Counted from the stretch's first letter, positions 26,509-37,699 are shown. The stretch is DNA of 64,000 bases from Rhizobium sp. RU20A (GCF_900155885.1 NZ_FTMB01000003.1:269775-333774); one strand, 5' to 3'. Notes: generated from the sequence alone by a model not told the origin. A program made the numbers and translations.

Positions 26509-27653
26509 TGGCCACCACCACCGCGCTTTCGCCCGCCGATGCCTCGCCCGTGCGCCGCGGCCTGCGCTCGCCCGTCAATCAGCGACGCTGGCAGAATTTC
26601 CGGGCAAACCGACGCGGCTACTGGTCACTCTGGATCTTCCTCGTCCTCTTCGGGCTCAGCCTTTGCGCCGAATTCATCGCCAATGACCGGCCGCTCGTCG
26701 CCTCCTACAAGGGCGAAATGCTCTTTCCGGTGGTGATCGACTATCCGGAAGAGAAGTTTGGCGGATTTCTGGCGCAGACCGATTACCGCTCCGACTTCAT
26801 CCGAGACGAAATCAACGCCAATGGCTGGATGATCTGGCCGCCGATCCGCTATTCCTACGGCACCGTCAATTCCAACATCCCACATTCCGCCCCCACGGCC
26901 CCCTTCTGGCTGATGAGCAAGGAGGAGCGCTGCTCCGGCTATGCCGGCGGCGCAGAGGATCCGAACTGCGTGCTCGGCAATCTCAACTGGCTCGGCACGG
27001 ACGATCAGGCGCGCGACGTGATGGCGCGGATGATCTACGGTTTCCGCATTTCCGTGCTGTTCGGCCTTGCGCTGACCATCGCCTCCGCCATCGTCGGCGT
27101 CAGCGCCGGCGCGGTGCAGGGCTATTTCGGCGGCTGGACCGATCTTCTGATGCAGCGCTTCATCGAGATCTGGTCGTCGATGCCGGTGCTCTACATCCTG
27201 CTCATCATCGCCGCCATCCTGCCGCCCGGCTTCTTCGTGCTGCTCGGCATCATGCTGCTCTTCTCCTGGGTCGGCTTCGTCGGTGTCGTGCGCGCCGAAT
27301 TCCTGCGGGCGCGCAATTTCGAGTATGTGAACGCGGCGCGCGCGCTTGGCGTCGGCAATGCGACGATCATGTGGCGCCACCTTTTGCCCAATGCGATGGT
27401 TGCGACGCTGACCTTCCTGCCCTTCATTCTCTCCGGCTCGATCACCACGCTGACCTCGCTCGATTTCCTCGGCTTCGGCATGCCGCCCGGCTCGCCCTCG
27501 CTTGGCGAAATGATCGCGCAGGGCAAGTCCAACCTGCAGGCACCCTGGCTCGGCCTCACCGCCTTCGTGGTGATGTCGGTGATGCTGTCGCTGCTGATCT
27601 TCGTGGGTGAAGCGACCCGCGACGCCTTCGATCCAAGGAAGACCTTCCGTTGA
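26508..27653 (+). CDS. yejE: Peptide ABC transporter permease YejE
   Basis: 381 residues of the DppC type. The N-terminal cytoplasmic segment (SPVNQRRWQNFRANRRGYWS) leads to the first helix. A long periplasmic insert follows that is diagnostic of YejE (YKGEMLFPVVIDYPEEKFGG ... RYSYGTVNSN), then five helices. The EAA loop is YVNAARALGVGNATIMWRHL. It partners YejB. ATG overlaps yejB by one base, and the gene overlaps yejF by 4 bp. Confidence 0.96.
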   Translation: MATTTALSPADASPVRRGLRSPVNQRRWQNFRANRRGYWSLWIFLVLFGLSLCAEFIANDRPLVASYKGEMLFPVVIDYPEEKFGGFLAQTDYRSDFIRDEINANGWMIWPPIRYSYGTVNSNIPHSAPTAPFWLMSKEERCSGYAGGAEDPNCVLGNLNWLGTDDQARDVMARMIYGFRISVLFGLALTIASAIVGVSAGAVQGYFGGWTDLLMQRFIEIWSSMPVLYILLIIAAILPPGFFVLLGIMLLFSWVGFVGVVRAEFLRARNFEYVNAARALGVGNATIMWRHLLPNAMVATLTFLPFILSGSITTLTSLDFLGFGMPPGSPSLGEMIAQGKSNLQAPWLGLTAFVVMSVMLSLLIFVGEATRDAFDPRKTFR

Positions 27654-29299
27654 GCCCAGAACCGTTGAGTGCCGAGACCCCTCTCCTGTCGATCCGGAAT
27701 CTCGCGGTCGCCTTCCATCAGGGCGGGCGCACCTCGACGGCCGTCGATGGCGTGTCCTTCGACATCCGGCGGGGCGAGGTCGTCGCTCTTGTCGGCGAAT
27801 CGGGCTCCGGCAAGTCGGTCACGGCCAATTCGATCCTCAAGCTCCTGCCCTACCCGGCCGCCAGCTACCCAGCCGGAGAGATCCTCTTCAAGGGCAAAGA
27901 CCTCCTGAGGGCGTTGGATGCCGACCTGCGCAAAGTGCGCGGCAACGACATCACGATGATCTTCCAGGAGCCGATGACCTCGCTCAATCCGCTCCACCCC
28001 ATCGAGCGGCAGATCGGCGAAATCCTTGAGCTACATCAGGGGCTGAAGGGCGAGGCAGCACGCAAGCGCGTGCTCGAACTCCTCCATCAGGTCGGCATCC
28101 GCGAGCCGGAAAAGCGACTGGCCGCCTATCCGCATGAGCTTTCGGGCGGCCAACGGCAGCGCGTGATGATCGCCATGGCGCTCGCCAACCGGCCGGAACT
28201 CTTGATCGCGGATGAGCCGACGACGGCACTGGACGTGACCGTGCAAGCACAGATCCTGGCGCTTCTGAAGGGGCTGAAGGACGAGCACGGCATGTCCATG
28301 CTGTTCATCACCCATGACCTTGGCATCGTGCGCAAGATCGCCGACCGGGTCTGTGTGATGACCAAGGGCAAGATCGTCGAGACGGGACCGACTGCCGAGG
28401 TCTTCGCCAATCCGCAGCATGCCTATACGAAACACCTGCTGGCGTCGGAGCCGCGCGGGCGACCGCCTACCTCCGACCCTTCCCGCCCGACGGTGATCGA
28501 GGGCAAGGACGTCAAGGTCTGGTTCCCGATCCGCGCCGGCTTCCTTCGCCGCACGGTCGATCACGTCAAGGCGGTCGATGGCATCGACCTGACGCTGCGG
28601 GCCGGCCAGACGCTCGGCATCGTCGGTGAATCCGGTTCGGGCAAAACGACGCTCGGGCTCGCGCTGACGCGCCTCATCGGCTCCAAGGGGCGGATCGCCT
28701 TCCTTGGGCAGGACATTGCCGGCTTCGGACATGGCGAGATGCGGCCGCTGCGCCGGCGCATGCAGGTCGTCTTCCAGGATCCCTACGGGTCGCTGAGCCC
28801 CCGCATGCCGATCACCGACATCATCGGCGAAGGGCTCGGCGTGCATGAGCCGGGGTTGTCGGCCGGCGAGCGGGACAAGCGGGTGGCCGCTGCGCTGGAG
28901 GAAGTCGGGCTCGAACCGGCAACCCGCTGGCGCTACCCGCATGAGTTCTCCGGCGGCCAGCGGCAGCGTATCGCCATTGCCCGCGCCATGGTGCTGAAAC
29001 CTGCCTTCGTGATGCTGGACGAGCCGACCTCGGCGCTCGACATGAGCGTGCAGGCGCAGGTGGTCGATCTGCTGCGCGACCTGCAGGCCAAACACGATCT
29101 CGCCTATCTCTTCATCAGCCACGATCTCAAGGTCGTCCGGGCGCTCGCCAACGACATCATCGTCATGCGGTTCGGCAAGGTGGTGGAACACGGGCCGACG
29201 GAACGGATCGTCACGGCTCCGGCCGAGGACTATACCCGCGCGCTGATGGCCGCGGCCTTCAACATCGAGGCGGTTCCGACCGGCCAGATCCAGCAGTAA
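27650..29299 (+). CDS. yejF: Peptide ABC transporter ATP-binding protein YejF (two ATPase domains)
   Basis: 549 residues with two complete ABC ATPase domains in tandem. The first has Walker A GESGSGKS, signature LSGGQRQRV and Walker [13 protein letters not shown]. The second has [18 protein letters not shown] and [12 protein letters not shown]. It energises YejBE. The start is TTG at 27650, overlapping the yejE stop (TTGA); a TTG start at a 4-bp overlap fits coupled translation at modest efficiency. Confidence 0.95.
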   Translation: MSPEPLSAETPLLSIRNLAVAFHQGGRTSTAVDGVSFDIRRGEVVALVGESGSGKSVTANSILKLLPYPAASYPAGEILFKGKDLLRALDADLRKVRGNDITMIFQEPMTSLNPLHPIERQIGEILELHQGLKGEAARKRVLELLHQVGIREPEKRLAAYPHELSGGQRQRVMIAMALANRPELLIADEPTTALDVTVQAQILALLKGLKDEHGMSMLFITHDLGIVRKIADRVCVMTKGKIVETGPTAEVFANPQHAYTKHLLASEPRGRPPTSDPSRPTVIEGKDVKVWFPIRAGFLRRTVDHVKAVDGIDLTLRAGQTLGIVGESGSGKTTLGLALTRLIGSKGRIAFLGQDIAGFGHGEMRPLRRRMQVVFQDPYGSLSPRMPITDIIGEGLGVHEPGLSAGERDKRVAAALEEVGLEPATRWRYPHEFSGGQRQRIAIARAMVLKPAFVMLDEPTSALDMSVQAQVVDLLRDLQAKHDLAYLFISHDLKVVRALANDIIVMRFGKVVEHGPTERIVTAPAEDYTRALMAAAFNIEAVPTGQIQQ

Positions 29300-29311
29300 C
29301 CGAGTTCAGCC

Positions 29312-30271
29312 ATGTCCCGGAAATCGCCCGTCATCATCGACCTCAAATTCATTCCCGAAGAGGTTACCGCCGCGCTTCAAACCGCCTTTGCGGATCGTGA
29401 GACGATCAACCTCGCAGACCCCGAGCATGCCGGACGCGATCTGACCGGCATCGACTACGCCGTCCTGTGGAAGCCGACACGCGATCTCTTTTCGCGCGCG
29501 CCGGATCTGAAAGTCCTGTTTTCCGGTGGCGCCGGGGTCGATCACGTGCTGACCCTGCCGGGCCTGCCCGATGTTCCCCTGGTCCGCTTCATCGACCGCA
29601 GCCTGACGACGCGGATGAGCGAGTGGGTGGTGATGCACTGCCTGCTGCACCTGCGCCAGCATGCGACCTATGAGGCGCAGGCGGCCCGCCGCGAGTGGCG
29701 CGACCTGAGCCAGCCCGAGGCGGCGGACATCACCGTCGGCGTCATGGGCCTTGGCGTGCTCGGCCAGGATGCGGTCACCAAGCTAAGGGTGATGGGCTTC
29801 AACGTCATCGGCTGGTCGCGCAGCGGGAAGACCGTCGCGGGGATCGAAACGTTCGGCGGTGGCGAGATGGATGATTTCCTCGCCCGCACCGACATGCTCG
29901 TCGGCCTGCTGCCGCTGACGGCGGAGACGCGCGGGCTCTACAATCTCGCCCTCTTCCGCAAGCTGAAGCGCAACGGCCCGCTTGGCGGCCCCGTTTTCCT
30001 CAATGCCGGGCGCGGCGGCAGCCAGGTGGAGACCGACATTTTGACGGCGCTTCAGGATGGCACGCTGAAGGCTGCCTCGCTGGATGTCTTCGAAACGGAG
30101 CCGCTTGCCGCCGACAGCCCCTTCTGGACCCTGCCGAACGTCTATGTGACACCGCATGTGGCGGCTTCGTCGGATGTGAAAGCGCTGTTTGCCCATGTGG
30201 AACGGCAGATCGCCCGCCACGAGGCCGGCGAGCCGCTGGAAGCTCTGGTGGACCGAAAAGCCGGCTACTGA
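29312..30271 (+). CDS. D-2-hydroxyacid dehydrogenase, glyoxylate/hydroxypyruvate reductase A type
   Basis: 319 residues of the GhrA-like family. The Rossmann motif is VGVMGLGVLGQ; catalytic Arg is in LNAGRGG, Glu in VFETEPL and His in VTPHVAA. It reduces glyoxylate or hydroxypyruvate with NAD(P)H. It lies 12 bp after yejF, so it is probably the fifth gene of the yej operon. That link to peptide uptake is unexplained. It converges with the NlpC/P60 gene (2 bp gap). Confidence 0.9.
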   Translation: MSRKSPVIIDLKFIPEEVTAALQTAFADRETINLADPEHAGRDLTGIDYAVLWKPTRDLFSRAPDLKVLFSGGAGVDHVLTLPGLPDVPLVRFIDRSLTTRMSEWVVMHCLLHLRQHATYEAQAARREWRDLSQPEAADITVGVMGLGVLGQDAVTKLRVMGFNVIGWSRSGKTVAGIETFGGGEMDDFLARTDMLVGLLPLTAETRGLYNLALFRKLKRNGPLGGPVFLNAGRGGSQVETDILTALQDGTLKAASLDVFETEPLAADSPFWTLPNVYVTPHVAASSDVKALFAHVERQIARHEAGEPLEALVDRKAGY

Positions 30272-30273
30272 CA

Positions 30274-31128
30274 TCAGGGGCGGCGGTAGCCGGTCGGCTC
30301 CGCATAGAGCCAGCGGATGCGCTCGATCGCGGCGGTGAGCCCTTCGCGGGCCACGCTCATCGTGTGACCGTTGGCGTGAAGGATGGTATCGGGATCCTCG
30401 ACGATCGCCACATGACCCTTCCAGAAAACGAGATCGCCGCGCGCAAGGTCGCTGCGATCGATGGGCGTGCCGAGACCCTTCGCCTGCATGTCGGAATCGC
30501 GCGGCGCCGGCCGGCCCGCCATCATCATTGCAAGCTGCACGAGGCCGGAGCAGTCGATGCCAAAGCCGGAGCGACCGCCCCAGAGATAGGGCGTTTCCAG
30601 AAAACGGGCGGCGATGGCGACATAGTCGCCGTCGAAGGCCGTGTCGAGCAGTGCGCAATGGTTGGCGATGACGGCCTCGCCGCCTGCCAGCAGAAGATAT
30701 CGGGTGCCGCGCGTTTCCGCCTCGCCCGTCACGACAAGGCGCGCGCCCATGGACAGCGCCCGACGCATGGGAAAGCGAAGGTCGGCCCCGGAATAAACGA
30801 AGCTGCGCGGCGCCGTGACGATATGGGTCGGGCTCGGCACGTCGGCATCGATCGCGGTTTCCGGGAGATAGCCGACATAGGCGTCGAGGCCGGATTTGAC
30901 CCAGGCCCAGCCCCCGGCGCGATCGAGCACCGTCACGGGTTCGCCGAGCAGAAGCTGTGTGTCGATGCCAACAGTTGCATCAGGGCGCGGCCTCAGATCC
31001 ACCACCGGCAGGGCGATGCTTGCCGTCCTGCCGTCGGTATAGCGCTCCGCCGCCACCACGCCCTTCAGCGCCGTTTCGGCAAGATCGGGGCGGTAAGCAT
31101 TGAGGCGGCTGTCAGGCAGGCTGGTCAT
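30274..31128 (-). CDS. NlpC/P60 family peptidase with SH3-like domains
   Basis: 284 residues. There are bacterial SH3-like regions at about 45-100 and 110-160, then an NlpC/P60 catalytic domain with Cys in GIDCSGLVQ, His in GHVAIVED and the third polar residue in LHANGH. It resembles gamma-D-glutamyl dipeptidyl peptidases that trim cell-wall peptides. No signal peptide is seen, so it probably works in the cytosol on recycled murein peptides. It sits 3 bp after the MarR gene and is the last gene of pepA-marR-nlpC. Confidence 0.9.
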   Translation of the reverse strand: MTSLPDSRLNAYRPDLAETALKGVVAAERYTDGRTASIALPVVDLRPRPDATVGIDTQLLLGEPVTVLDRAGGWAWVKSGLDAYVGYLPETAIDADVPSPTHIVTAPRSFVYSGADLRFPMRRALSMGARLVVTGEAETRGTRYLLLAGGEAVIANHCALLDTAFDGDYVAIAARFLETPYLWGGRSGFGIDCSGLVQLAMMMAGRPAPRDSDMQAKGLGTPIDRSDLARGDLVFWKGHVAIVEDPDTILHANGHTMSVAREGLTAAIERIRWLYAEPTGYRRP

Positions 31129-31131
31129 GGG

Positions 31132-31530
31132 TCACACCGGAAGCTGGCGGCCCCGATCGATGATGCGATCGCCGAGCCGTTCGAGATAGAGCGCGCCCTT
31201 AAGGGTGCGCTTGATGACAACATTGCGCCGGTCCTTCTCATCCCTGACGCGATCGACAAGGCCGAGTGCGCCCATGCTGTCGAGCGCGCGGGTGATGACG
31301 GGCTTGGTCACGCCGAGCGTGGCGGCAAGCGCCCGCACCGTATGCGGCGGCGGGACGAGGTAGATATGCAGGAGGATCGCCATCTGGCGCAAGCTGAGGT
31401 CGTTGCTTTCGGCCCGCACCTGCTCGAGCGACACGGCATGCCAGAGGCCGAGAGCCTGTGACGGCGTCATCTCCACTGCCATGACCTTAAGCTCCACCTG
31501 CCGACCGACCCGCTCCGGGCCCTTATCCAT
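31132..31530 (-). CDS. MarR family transcriptional regulator
   Basis: 132 residues with a winged helix domain (LRQMAILLHIYLVPPPHTVR, then ALAATLGVTKPVITRALD and the wing DEKDRRNVVIK). The helix-turn-helix is intact. ATG 31530 is taken as start although its ribosome site is weak; an inner ATG in MAVEMTPSQALGL is an alternative and a TTG at 31557 is possible. It lies between a leucyl aminopeptidase gene and an NlpC/P60 gene on one strand, suggesting autoregulation of the set (inferred). Confidence 0.82.
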   Translation of the reverse strand: MDKGPERVGRQVELKVMAVEMTPSQALGLWHAVSLEQVRAESNDLSLRQMAILLHIYLVPPPHTVRALAATLGVTKPVITRALDSMGALGLVDRVRDEKDRRNVVIKRTLKGALYLERLGDRIIDRGRQLPV

Positions 31531-31572
31531 AGAGCCTAGAGCGAGATCGTTACGCAAGCGTTTCGATCGTGC

Positions 31573-32967
<1,395 letters not shown>

Positions 32968-33022
32968 TGAACGGGATCCTGTCTTTTCTGCACCGGCAGA
33001 TCCTGCTCTCGCCGGCGGCCCA

Positions 33023-33044
33023 TTAACGCTCTGTTAGGGTTAAC
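33023..33044. promoter_or_regulatory. TTAA-N7-TTAG motif (CtrA-like) upstream of tadD
   Basis: TTAA at 33023 is followed after seven bases by TTAGG (33034-33038), and a further TTAAC lies at 33040-33044. TTAA-N7-TTAA(C) is the known CtrA site form in alphaproteobacteria. It lies about 85-105 bp before the tadD ATG in the region shared with the aminopeptidase gene. Confidence 0.4.
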
Positions 33045-33127
33045 AGATTATTGCTGGAGCGAAGATTGCGCCGATCAAGTTCCTGCGAAGTGCGGCGCGT
33101 GGCGTTTTGCTTGAAGAGGCACGAACC

Positions 33128-33964
33128 ATGTCCGCACCGGAATTCTCCTCCGCTTCTGCCCGTGCGCTCTTGAAGGGCACGGCGATCCTGGTGATCGCCG
33201 TAGGCCTGTCGGCCTGCTCCACCACGAAGAAGCCGCTCACAACGGGTTCGATTCCCAGCGAGCCGGCCGTGACGCGGTCGCTCGATGGCATGAACGCCAC
33301 CCAATTGGCAGCAGCGCAGAAGGAGATCGGCGAAGCCTATGAAAAGAACCCGAAGGACCGCGCAACGGGCCTTCAGTATGCCGACGTGCTGCGCATGAAC
33401 GGGCGCAACGATCAGGCGCTCGCTGTCATGCAGCAGGTTGCCATCAACTACCCCAGCGATCGCGAGGTCCTGGCCGCCTACGGCAAGGCGCAGGCCGCCG
33501 CCGGTCAGTTCGAACAGGCCCTGCAGACAATCGGCCGCGCCCAGACACCGGATCGTCCGGACTGGCGGCTGATCTCTGCCCAGGGCGCCATTCTCGACCA
33601 GCTCGGCCGCTCGCAGGAAGCCCGCGAACGCTACCGCAAGGCGCTCGACCTTCAACCGAACGAACCATCCGTCCTGTCCAATCTCGGCATGTCCTATCTC
33701 CTCGCCAAGGATCTGAAGACGGCCGAAACCTATCTGCAATCGGCCTCAGAACAACCCGGCGCAGACAGCGGCGTTCGTCAGAACCTTGCGCTCGCTGTCG
33801 GCCTGCAGGGCCGCTTTGCAGAGGCCGAAGCCATTGCCCGCAAGGAGCTCAGCCCGGCGCAGGCCGAGGCGAATGTCGCCTATCTGCGCGGCATCCTCTC
33901 GCAGCAGAATTCCTGGCAGAAGCTTGCCGCCAAGGATGGCGGGCTCGACAACAACACCAACTGA
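33128..33964 (+). CDS. tadD: Pilus assembly lipoprotein TadD (TPR protein)
   Basis: 278 residues. A lipoprotein signal has lipobox LSAC (IAVGLSACSTT), followed by several tetratricopeptide repeats between about residues 55 and 230 (for example DWRLISAQGAILDQLGRSQE and EPSVLSNLGMSYLLAKDLKT). TadD is an outer-membrane pilotin-like factor needed for Flp pilus export. ATG 33128 is preferred to TTG 33107 because GAGG sits about nine bases before it. It converges on the tad operon and shares a strong terminator with tadC. Confidence 0.92.
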   Translation: MSAPEFSSASARALLKGTAILVIAVGLSACSTTKKPLTTGSIPSEPAVTRSLDGMNATQLAAAQKEIGEAYEKNPKDRATGLQYADVLRMNGRNDQALAVMQQVAINYPSDREVLAAYGKAQAAAGQFEQALQTIGRAQTPDRPDWRLISAQGAILDQLGRSQEARERYRKALDLQPNEPSVLSNLGMSYLLAKDLKTAETYLQSASEQPGADSGVRQNLALAVGLQGRFAEAEAIARKELSPAQAEANVAYLRGILSQQNSWQKLAAKDGGLDNNTN

Positions 33965-34005
33965 AGCCGGCGATCCATCTCCTGCACACGCAGGACGTCA
34001 ACCAG

Positions 34006-34046
34006 AACAAGCGGGGCGCCTGGTCGGGCGCCCCGCTTGTTCTTTT
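34006..34046. terminator. Bidirectional terminator between tadD and tadC
   Basis: A perfect 15-bp stem (34006-34020 with 34027-34041) with GC-rich core GCGGGGCGCC and loop TGGTCG, followed by CTTTTT. The left arm starts AACAA, so on the minus strand a weaker T-rich tail follows. It separates convergent tadD and tadC. Confidence 0.92.
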
Positions 34047-34067
34047 TGTGCTCCGATTGTCCGCGGC

Positions 34068-35054
34068 TTACATGCGATCGGCGACCTGGATGCCGGCCGG
34101 ACCGAGAATGACGGCGATCAGCACCGGCAGGAAGAACAGGATCATCGGCACGGTCAGCTTCGGCGGCAGGGCGGCGGCCTTCTTTTCCGCCTCGTTCATG
34201 CGCTGATCTCGGCTTTCCTGGGCGAGAACGCGAAGGGCCGCAGCAATCGGTGTTCCGTAGCGATCGGCCTGGATCAGCGCCTGGGTGACTGCCTTGACCT
34301 CCTCAAGACCCGTGCGCTGGGCCAGATTATCGAGCGCCGTGCGACGGTCGGGCAGGAACGACAGTTCCGCCATGGTCAGGATGAATTCCTCCGCCAGCTC
34401 CGTGGACTGGGACGCGATTTCGTCCGCAACACGCCGCATCGCAAGCTCCATGGAAATACCGGATTCGATACAGATCAGCATCAGGTCCAGCGCATCAGGC
34501 CAAGCCCGGCGAATGGATGTCTGGCGCTTGCTCCTGGCATTGGCGACAATGATATTGGGCAGGTAAAAGCCGAAATAGGCGAAGGCCATGACGGCGAACA
34601 AGCGGAAAGCGAACGGCTTTTCGGCGAGATAGCCGAGGAAGAAGACGTAGAAGGCGGCGATGGCGAGGAAGAGGAAAGGCAGCGCGAAGCGCGCAAAGAG
34701 AAAGGTGTTGAGCGCGCTCTGGGAGCGGTAGCCGGCCGTCTTCAGCCGGGCTGCCATGGCATCGTCCAACAAGGCCTTCTTCAGATTGAGGCGTTCGACG
34801 ATCTGGCGCACGGAGCCGTTACCGGACTTGTTTCGCAGGCTTCCCCTGTTGGCCAGGTGTTCGGCGGTGAGGCGCGCACGTTCGCGCGCCCGGATCGCTT
34901 CGCGTTCGGAGGCAACCGCCTTCATCCGCTTGTTGAGGTCGTCGCCGCCCAGAAACGGCGCGGCCACCGTCAGAACCGTGGCAAGAACAGCGACTGCGAC
35001 CAGGATAGCCAGAAGCGCCTGCGGATTGAGGATCGATGTAATCAGCGTTTCCAT
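34068..35054 (-). CDS. tadC: Flp pilus platform protein TadC
   Basis: 328 residues of the GspF/TadC family: one N-terminal helix, two helices near residues 125-170, a T2SSF domain (WPDALDLMLICIESGISMEL), and a C-terminal helix. With TadB it forms the inner-membrane platform that CpaF drives. ATG 35054 follows GGAAGG. It is the last gene of the leftward run, 118 bp after tadB across a long inverted repeat. Confidence 0.94.
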   Translation of the reverse strand: METLITSILNPQALLAILVAVAVLATVLTVAAPFLGGDDLNKRMKAVASEREAIRARERARLTAEHLANRGSLRNKSGNGSVRQIVERLNLKKALLDDAMAARLKTAGYRSQSALNTFLFARFALPFLFLAIAAFYVFFLGYLAEKPFAFRLFAVMAFAYFGFYLPNIIVANARSKRQTSIRRAWPDALDLMLICIESGISMELAMRRVADEIASQSTELAEEFILTMAELSFLPDRRTALDNLAQRTGLEEVKAVTQALIQADRYGTPIAAALRVLAQESRDQRMNEAEKKAAALPPKLTVPMILFFLPVLIAVILGPAGIQVADRM

Positions 35055-35081
35055 GCTGCGCCGCCTTCCGGATGCCGTTGC

Positions 35082-35124
35082 GCATTTCCGAAACTTTGCG
35101 GAATTCCCCCGCTTGCGGAAATGC
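35082..35124. repeat. Long hairpin between tadB and tadC
   Basis: Perfect 9-bp arms GCATTTCCG (35082-35090) and CGGAAATGC (35116-35124) enclose a smaller GCGG/CCGC stem (about 35097-35112). There is no T tract. In the tadBC transcript it could protect a 3' end, attenuate, or set the ratio of TadB to TadC. Confidence 0.5.
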
Positions 35125-35172
35125 ATCGAAACAAAGTCGATGGAGATTGTGGCGAAGCGCCGTTCAATGTCC

Positions 35173-36183
35173 CTAGATGTCGAAGTTGATCATGTTGCGC
35201 ATGACGAGAACGCCGATCCCCATCCAGACCGCGGAGCAGGCCAGGATCACGTGGCCACGCCAATCGGTGAACAGGATCATGATGTAGCTGGGCGATGTCA
35301 GGTAGACGAGCGTGGCGACAATGAACGGCAGGGCGCCGATGATGACCGCCGAGGCCTTGGCCTCCATCGACAGCGCCTGCACCTTCGCCTTCATCTTGCG
35401 GCGGTCGCGCAGAACCTTTGAAAGGTTTGACAGAGCTTCCGAGAGGTTGCCACCGGCCTGTGACTGGATGGCGATCACGATCGCGAAAAAGCTGATTTCC
35501 GGCAGCGGGATCGACTGGTACATGCGCGCACAGGCTTCGGGAATACTCATGCCGACCTGCTGCGATTCCACGACCTTGCGGAATTCGGTCTTGACGGGTT
35601 CGCGGCCTTCCGTGGCGATGAGCTTCAGTGCGTCGCTGAGCGGTAGGCCGGACTTGATGGAGCGGACCATCACATCCAGCGAGTTCGGAAACTCGTCGAG
35701 AAACTTCTTGCAGCGGCGTTTGAACAGAAAGGAAAGGACAAAACGCGGAGCGCCGAGCGCGCCGACGACAAATGTCCCTGCGGCAACCAGCAGGTCGTTC
35801 GACAAAATGAACACCGCGAGAAAAATGCAAAGGCCGAGACCGCTGGAGGCCATGTAGAACTGCGGGACGGTCATCGGCACGTCCGCTCTCATCAACAGCG
35901 TCTTGGCGTCTTCTCTACGGCGTTTCGACTTCTCTTCCTGCTTTTTCTCCAGCTCCCGAAGGGAATCCTGAACGGATTTGCGCCGTTTTGAGAGTTCGGC
36001 GACCCGCTCGCGGGCGGCCTTGATCTTTGTGCGATCCGTTTCAGCCGTGCTGACCCGCCGCATCCGATTCTCGGCCTTCTTCTCCACCTCGAGCCGCGAG
36101 AACAGGAAGACATAGGCCATGCTGCCGGCGGCGACCGCGGCCAGCAGGACGATCATGAGAATGGCGGGGGATACTCCGAACAT
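35173..36183 (-). CDS. tadB: Flp pilus platform protein TadB
   Basis: 336 residues. There is an N-terminal helix (residues 5-28), then a charged coiled-coil-like stretch (about 30-95, rich in Lys, Arg and Glu). Two helices at 108-150 follow, a T2SSF domain (FPNSLDVMVRSIKSGLPLSD ... QSQAGGNLSEAL), and two C-terminal helices. It pairs with TadC under the CpaF ATPase. ATG 36183 has GGAGAAG upstream. The gap after cpaF is 4 bp. Confidence 0.95.
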   Translation of the reverse strand: MFGVSPAILMIVLLAAVAAGSMAYVFLFSRLEVEKKAENRMRRVSTAETDRTKIKAARERVAELSKRRKSVQDSLRELEKKQEEKSKRRREDAKTLLMRADVPMTVPQFYMASSGLGLCIFLAVFILSNDLLVAAGTFVVGALGAPRFVLSFLFKRRCKKFLDEFPNSLDVMVRSIKSGLPLSDALKLIATEGREPVKTEFRKVVESQQVGMSIPEACARMYQSIPLPEISFFAIVIAIQSQAGGNLSEALSNLSKVLRDRRKMKAKVQALSMEAKASAVIIGALPFIVATLVYLTSPSYIMILFTDWRGHVILACSAVWMGIGVLVMRNMINFDI

Positions 36184-36187
36184 GGCG

Positions 36188-37666
36188 CTATTTCTTCTCC
36201 ATCGCGTCGAGGATGGCCGCCAGGCGACGATCCTCGTTGAAGTAGCGGGCACGGTCCCAGAAATGCGGTTTGCCAATGCCGGTGGAGACGTGCCGGCCGA
36301 TGATGTTGCCCAGGGCGTCTTCGCCTTCGATCTCGTAGCGCATCAGGTCCTGGGTGATGATCACGTCACCTTCCATGCCGATGACTTCGGTGATGTGGGT
36401 GATGCGGCGCGAGCCGTCGCGCAGACGTGAGGCCTGGATGATGACGTCGACGGACCCGGCAACGATCTCCCGGACCGTCTTGGCTGGCAGCGTATATCCG
36501 CCCATGGCGATCATCGATTCAACGCGGTTAAGGCATTCGCGCGGATTGTTCGAGTGGATCGTGCCCATCGAGCCATCGTGGCCGGTGTTCATGGCCTGCA
36601 GAAGGTCGAAGACCTCGGGGCCGCGGACTTCGCCGACGATGATGCGTTCGGGGCGCATACGCAGGCAGTTCTTGATGAGATCGCGCATGGTGATCTCGCC
36701 TTCGCCCTCGATGTTCGGCGGACGCGTTTCGAGGCGCACGACATGGGGCTGCTGCAACTGAAGTTCGGCGGAGTCTTCGCAGGTGATGATGCGCTCGGTG
36801 CTGTCGATGTAACGCGTCAGGCAGTTGAGAAGCGTGGTCTTGCCCGAGCCCGTACCACCGGAGATGATGATGTTGCAGCGCACGCGGCCAATGATCTGAA
36901 GGAGTTCGGCGCCTTCCGGCGTGATCGAGCCGTACTTGACCAGCTGGTCTAGGGTCAGTTTGTCCTTCTTGAACTTACGAATGGTGAGCGCCGCGCCGTC
37001 AATGGCGAGCGGTGGGGCGATCACGTTGACGCGCGAGCCGTCGGGTAGGCGCGCATCGCAGATCGGGCTCGATTCATCGACGCGGCGGCCGACCTGGCTG
37101 ACGATGCGCTGGCAGATGGACAGAAGCTGCGAGTTGTCGCGGAAACGGATTTCCGACTCGATCATCTTGCCGGAGACTTCGATAAAGGTCTGGCCGGCAC
37201 CGTTGACCATGATATCGGCGATGTCGTCGCGGGCCAGAAGCGGCTCGAGGGGGCCATAGCCAAGCACGTCGTTGCAGATGTCATCGAGCAGTTCCTCCTG
37301 CTCGGAGATCGACATCGCGAAGTTCTTGATGGTGATGATATCGTTGACGATATCGCGGATTTCCTCTCGGGCGCTCTCGGTATCGAGCTTGGCAAGCTGC
37401 GACAAATCGATCGTGTCGATCAGCGCGGAGAAGACCTGCCCCTTGGTTTCGTAATACTGCTCGTTGCGGCTCTGGCGCCGGCGCGGTGCGGCCGCGGATG
37501 CTGCCTGAGCAGGGGCGAGCGAGGTCGTGGCCGGCACCGGCTCGCGCACCGCCTCGTGGGCGGGCGCGCTCACCCGCTCCGCCACCTTGGCCGTCGCCAG
37601 CGGCACGGACGCGACGACTGCGGGCGCGGTCTTGACGGGGCTATCGTTTCCTCGTTTGCCGAACAT
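36188..37666 (-). CDS. cpaF: Flp pilus assembly ATPase CpaF/TadA
   Basis: 492 residues of the type II/IV secretion ATPase family. A variable Ala/Pro-rich N-terminus (1-65) precedes the catalytic core. Walker A GGTGSGKTT is at about 270-278, the Asp box is LRMRPERIIVGEVRGPE, and the His box is TGHDGSMGTIHSN. It forms a hexamer that powers pilus extension and, in this family, retraction. It lies between cpaE (33 bp) and tadB (4 bp). Confidence 0.97.
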   Translation of the reverse strand: MFGKRGNDSPVKTAPAVVASVPLATAKVAERVSAPAHEAVREPVPATTSLAPAQAASAAAPRRRQSRNEQYYETKGQVFSALIDTIDLSQLAKLDTESAREEIRDIVNDIITIKNFAMSISEQEELLDDICNDVLGYGPLEPLLARDDIADIMVNGAGQTFIEVSGKMIESEIRFRDNSQLLSICQRIVSQVGRRVDESSPICDARLPDGSRVNVIAPPLAIDGAALTIRKFKKDKLTLDQLVKYGSITPEGAELLQIIGRVRCNIIISGGTGSGKTTLLNCLTRYIDSTERIITCEDSAELQLQQPHVVRLETRPPNIEGEGEITMRDLIKNCLRMRPERIIVGEVRGPEVFDLLQAMNTGHDGSMGTIHSNNPRECLNRVESMIAMGGYTLPAKTVREIVAGSVDVIIQASRLRDGSRRITHITEVIGMEGDVIITQDLMRYEIEGEDALGNIIGRHVSTGIGKPHFWDRARYFNEDRRLAAILDAMEKK

Positions 37667-37699
37667 GATCTTCTTCCAGCTTTCGTTGTCTGCCCGCTC

